From: Natrialba aegyptia DSM 13077
Lineage (GTDB): Archaea; Halobacteriota; Halobacteria; Halobacteriales; Natrialbaceae
Reading direction: 5' to 3'
NCBI RefSeq assembly: GCF_000337535.1
Contig: NZ_AOIP01000059.1
Coordinates: forward strand, 1 to 61,499
Length of the DNA stretch: 61,499 bases
Part shown: piece by piece, positions 61,221 through 61,499 of the stretch
Position numbering within the stretch: the stretch's first letter is position 1
Layout: each line of letters starts with the position of its first letter
Position numbers and translations under genes: made by a program
The notes under the pieces: generated by a model
Databases searched by the model: none
Told to the model about the DNA's origin: nothing
What the model saw: the letters and a program-made list of their open reading frames with translations, nothing else

Positions 61221-61480
61221 TCACCGATCACCCGCGATGATCTCCGCAACCGCCTGTCGGTCGAATAACTGGTTAGTTTCGGGCACTTCCGGGAACGACT
61301 CGGGATCGAATGCGCCGAACGCTTCGGGATAGAGCTGCTGGGCCGTCATCTCCGTCTGAAGGAGATTCACGATTGGACCCTGTTCGCCGTACTGGCCGGG
61401 ATAGACGGCCCCTTCTTGGACGGCGGTCAGCTGGCTGCCGATCGCGTCTTCTTCCATCGGCGCGACGTACTGTTCGCGAA
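61221..61480 (-). CDS. ABC substrate-binding lipoprotein, C-terminal fragment
   Basis: The minus strand encodes the last 86 residues of a second iron/siderophore-type binding protein, cut by the adapter at 61481. It is closely similar to the end of the protein at 59661-60851: GSQLTAVQEGAVYPGQYGEQ against GSQLTAARERNIYPGGSFQQ, then FDPESFPEVPETNQLFDRQ against FDPEQFPDVPEDEQLFDRQ. The pair is therefore a tandem duplication. The truncation is artificial. Confidence 0.85.
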
Positions 61481-61499
61481 CTGTCTCTTATACACATCT
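61481..61499 (-). other. Nextera transposon end (adapter contamination)
   Basis: CTGTCTCTTATACACATCT is the reverse complement of the element at 11-29. Reading through it yields the artefact peptide MCIRDS. The window is a contig with both ends untrimmed. Confidence 0.97.

Noticed and set aside
1-61499. Search for tRNA, rRNA, CRISPR arrays, insertion sequences, toxin-antitoxin pairs and replication origin elements
   Set aside because: No cloverleaf-like gene, regular repeat-spacer array, transposase, integrase or cdc6/orc gene was recognised.

Overview
The window is a 61.5 kb stretch of haloarchaeal chromosome or megaplasmid. The signs are acidic proteins rich in Asp and Glu, GC-rich codon use, Tat-type lipoproteins (RR motif plus lipobox), HTH_10 and IclR regulators, and TATA boxes about 27 nt upstream of start codons, typical of leaderless haloarchaeal mRNAs. 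The style suits Natrialba/Natrinema/Haloterrigena-type organisms, but no marker fixes the genus. Both ends carry the 19-base Nextera transposon end, so this is a sequencing contig with untrimmed adapters and both edge genes are cut artificially.

Region 1 (30-9117): a cut acyl-CoA ligase, a soluble PAS-containing chemotaxis transducer, an IclR regulator, a thiamine-diphosphate 2-oxoacid dehydrogenase E1 alpha/beta pair without E2/E3, and a complete NMT1/SsuA-type ABC importer (Tat lipoprotein, ATPase, two permeases).

Region 2 (9325-26893): an aromatic-acid catabolic island. It has a DUF3237 protein, a hotdog thioesterase of the 4-hydroxybenzoyl-CoA type, a LivGFK/LivHM-type importer in two convergent blocks, an IclR regulator, an AMP-forming acyl-CoA ligase lacking its catalytic lysine, an ADP-forming acyl-CoA synthetase alpha/beta pair, a fumarylacetoacetate-hydrolase-family protein, gentisate 1,2-dioxygenase, a zinc-ribbon microprotein, an aldehyde dehydrogenase, a small unknown protein and a flavin aromatic hydroxylase. 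Together they suggest import of an aromatic acid, CoA activation, ring hydroxylation to gentisyl-CoA, thioester hydrolysis, ring opening and hydrolysis to pyruvate plus fumarate. No maleylpyruvate isomerase is recognisable.

Region 3 (27481-36634): a GATE-domain membrane protein, a universal stress protein, a very large FAD/Fe-S D-lactate or glycolate dehydrogenase-like fusion, an Lrp/AsnC-like regulator, a second ADP-forming acyl-CoA synthetase alpha subunit without beta, and a DASS-family carboxylate transporter.

Region 4 (37036-55613): nitrogen-compound catabolism, with two class-III aminotransferases (one with a Cys-rich insert), a RidA deaminase, an M20 amidohydrolase, a BCCT transporter, an AI-2E-type permease, an NhaC antiporter, and a complete histidine utilisation operon hutUGIH with a divergent HTH_10 regulator.

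Region 5 (55614-61480): a more AT-rich segment with an MFS transporter divergent from a zinc-ribbon HTH regulator, followed by a flavoprotein and tandem iron/siderophore-type ABC substrate-binding lipoproteins, with a 57-residue protein between the two. No rRNA, tRNA, CRISPR array, insertion sequence or replication origin was seen.
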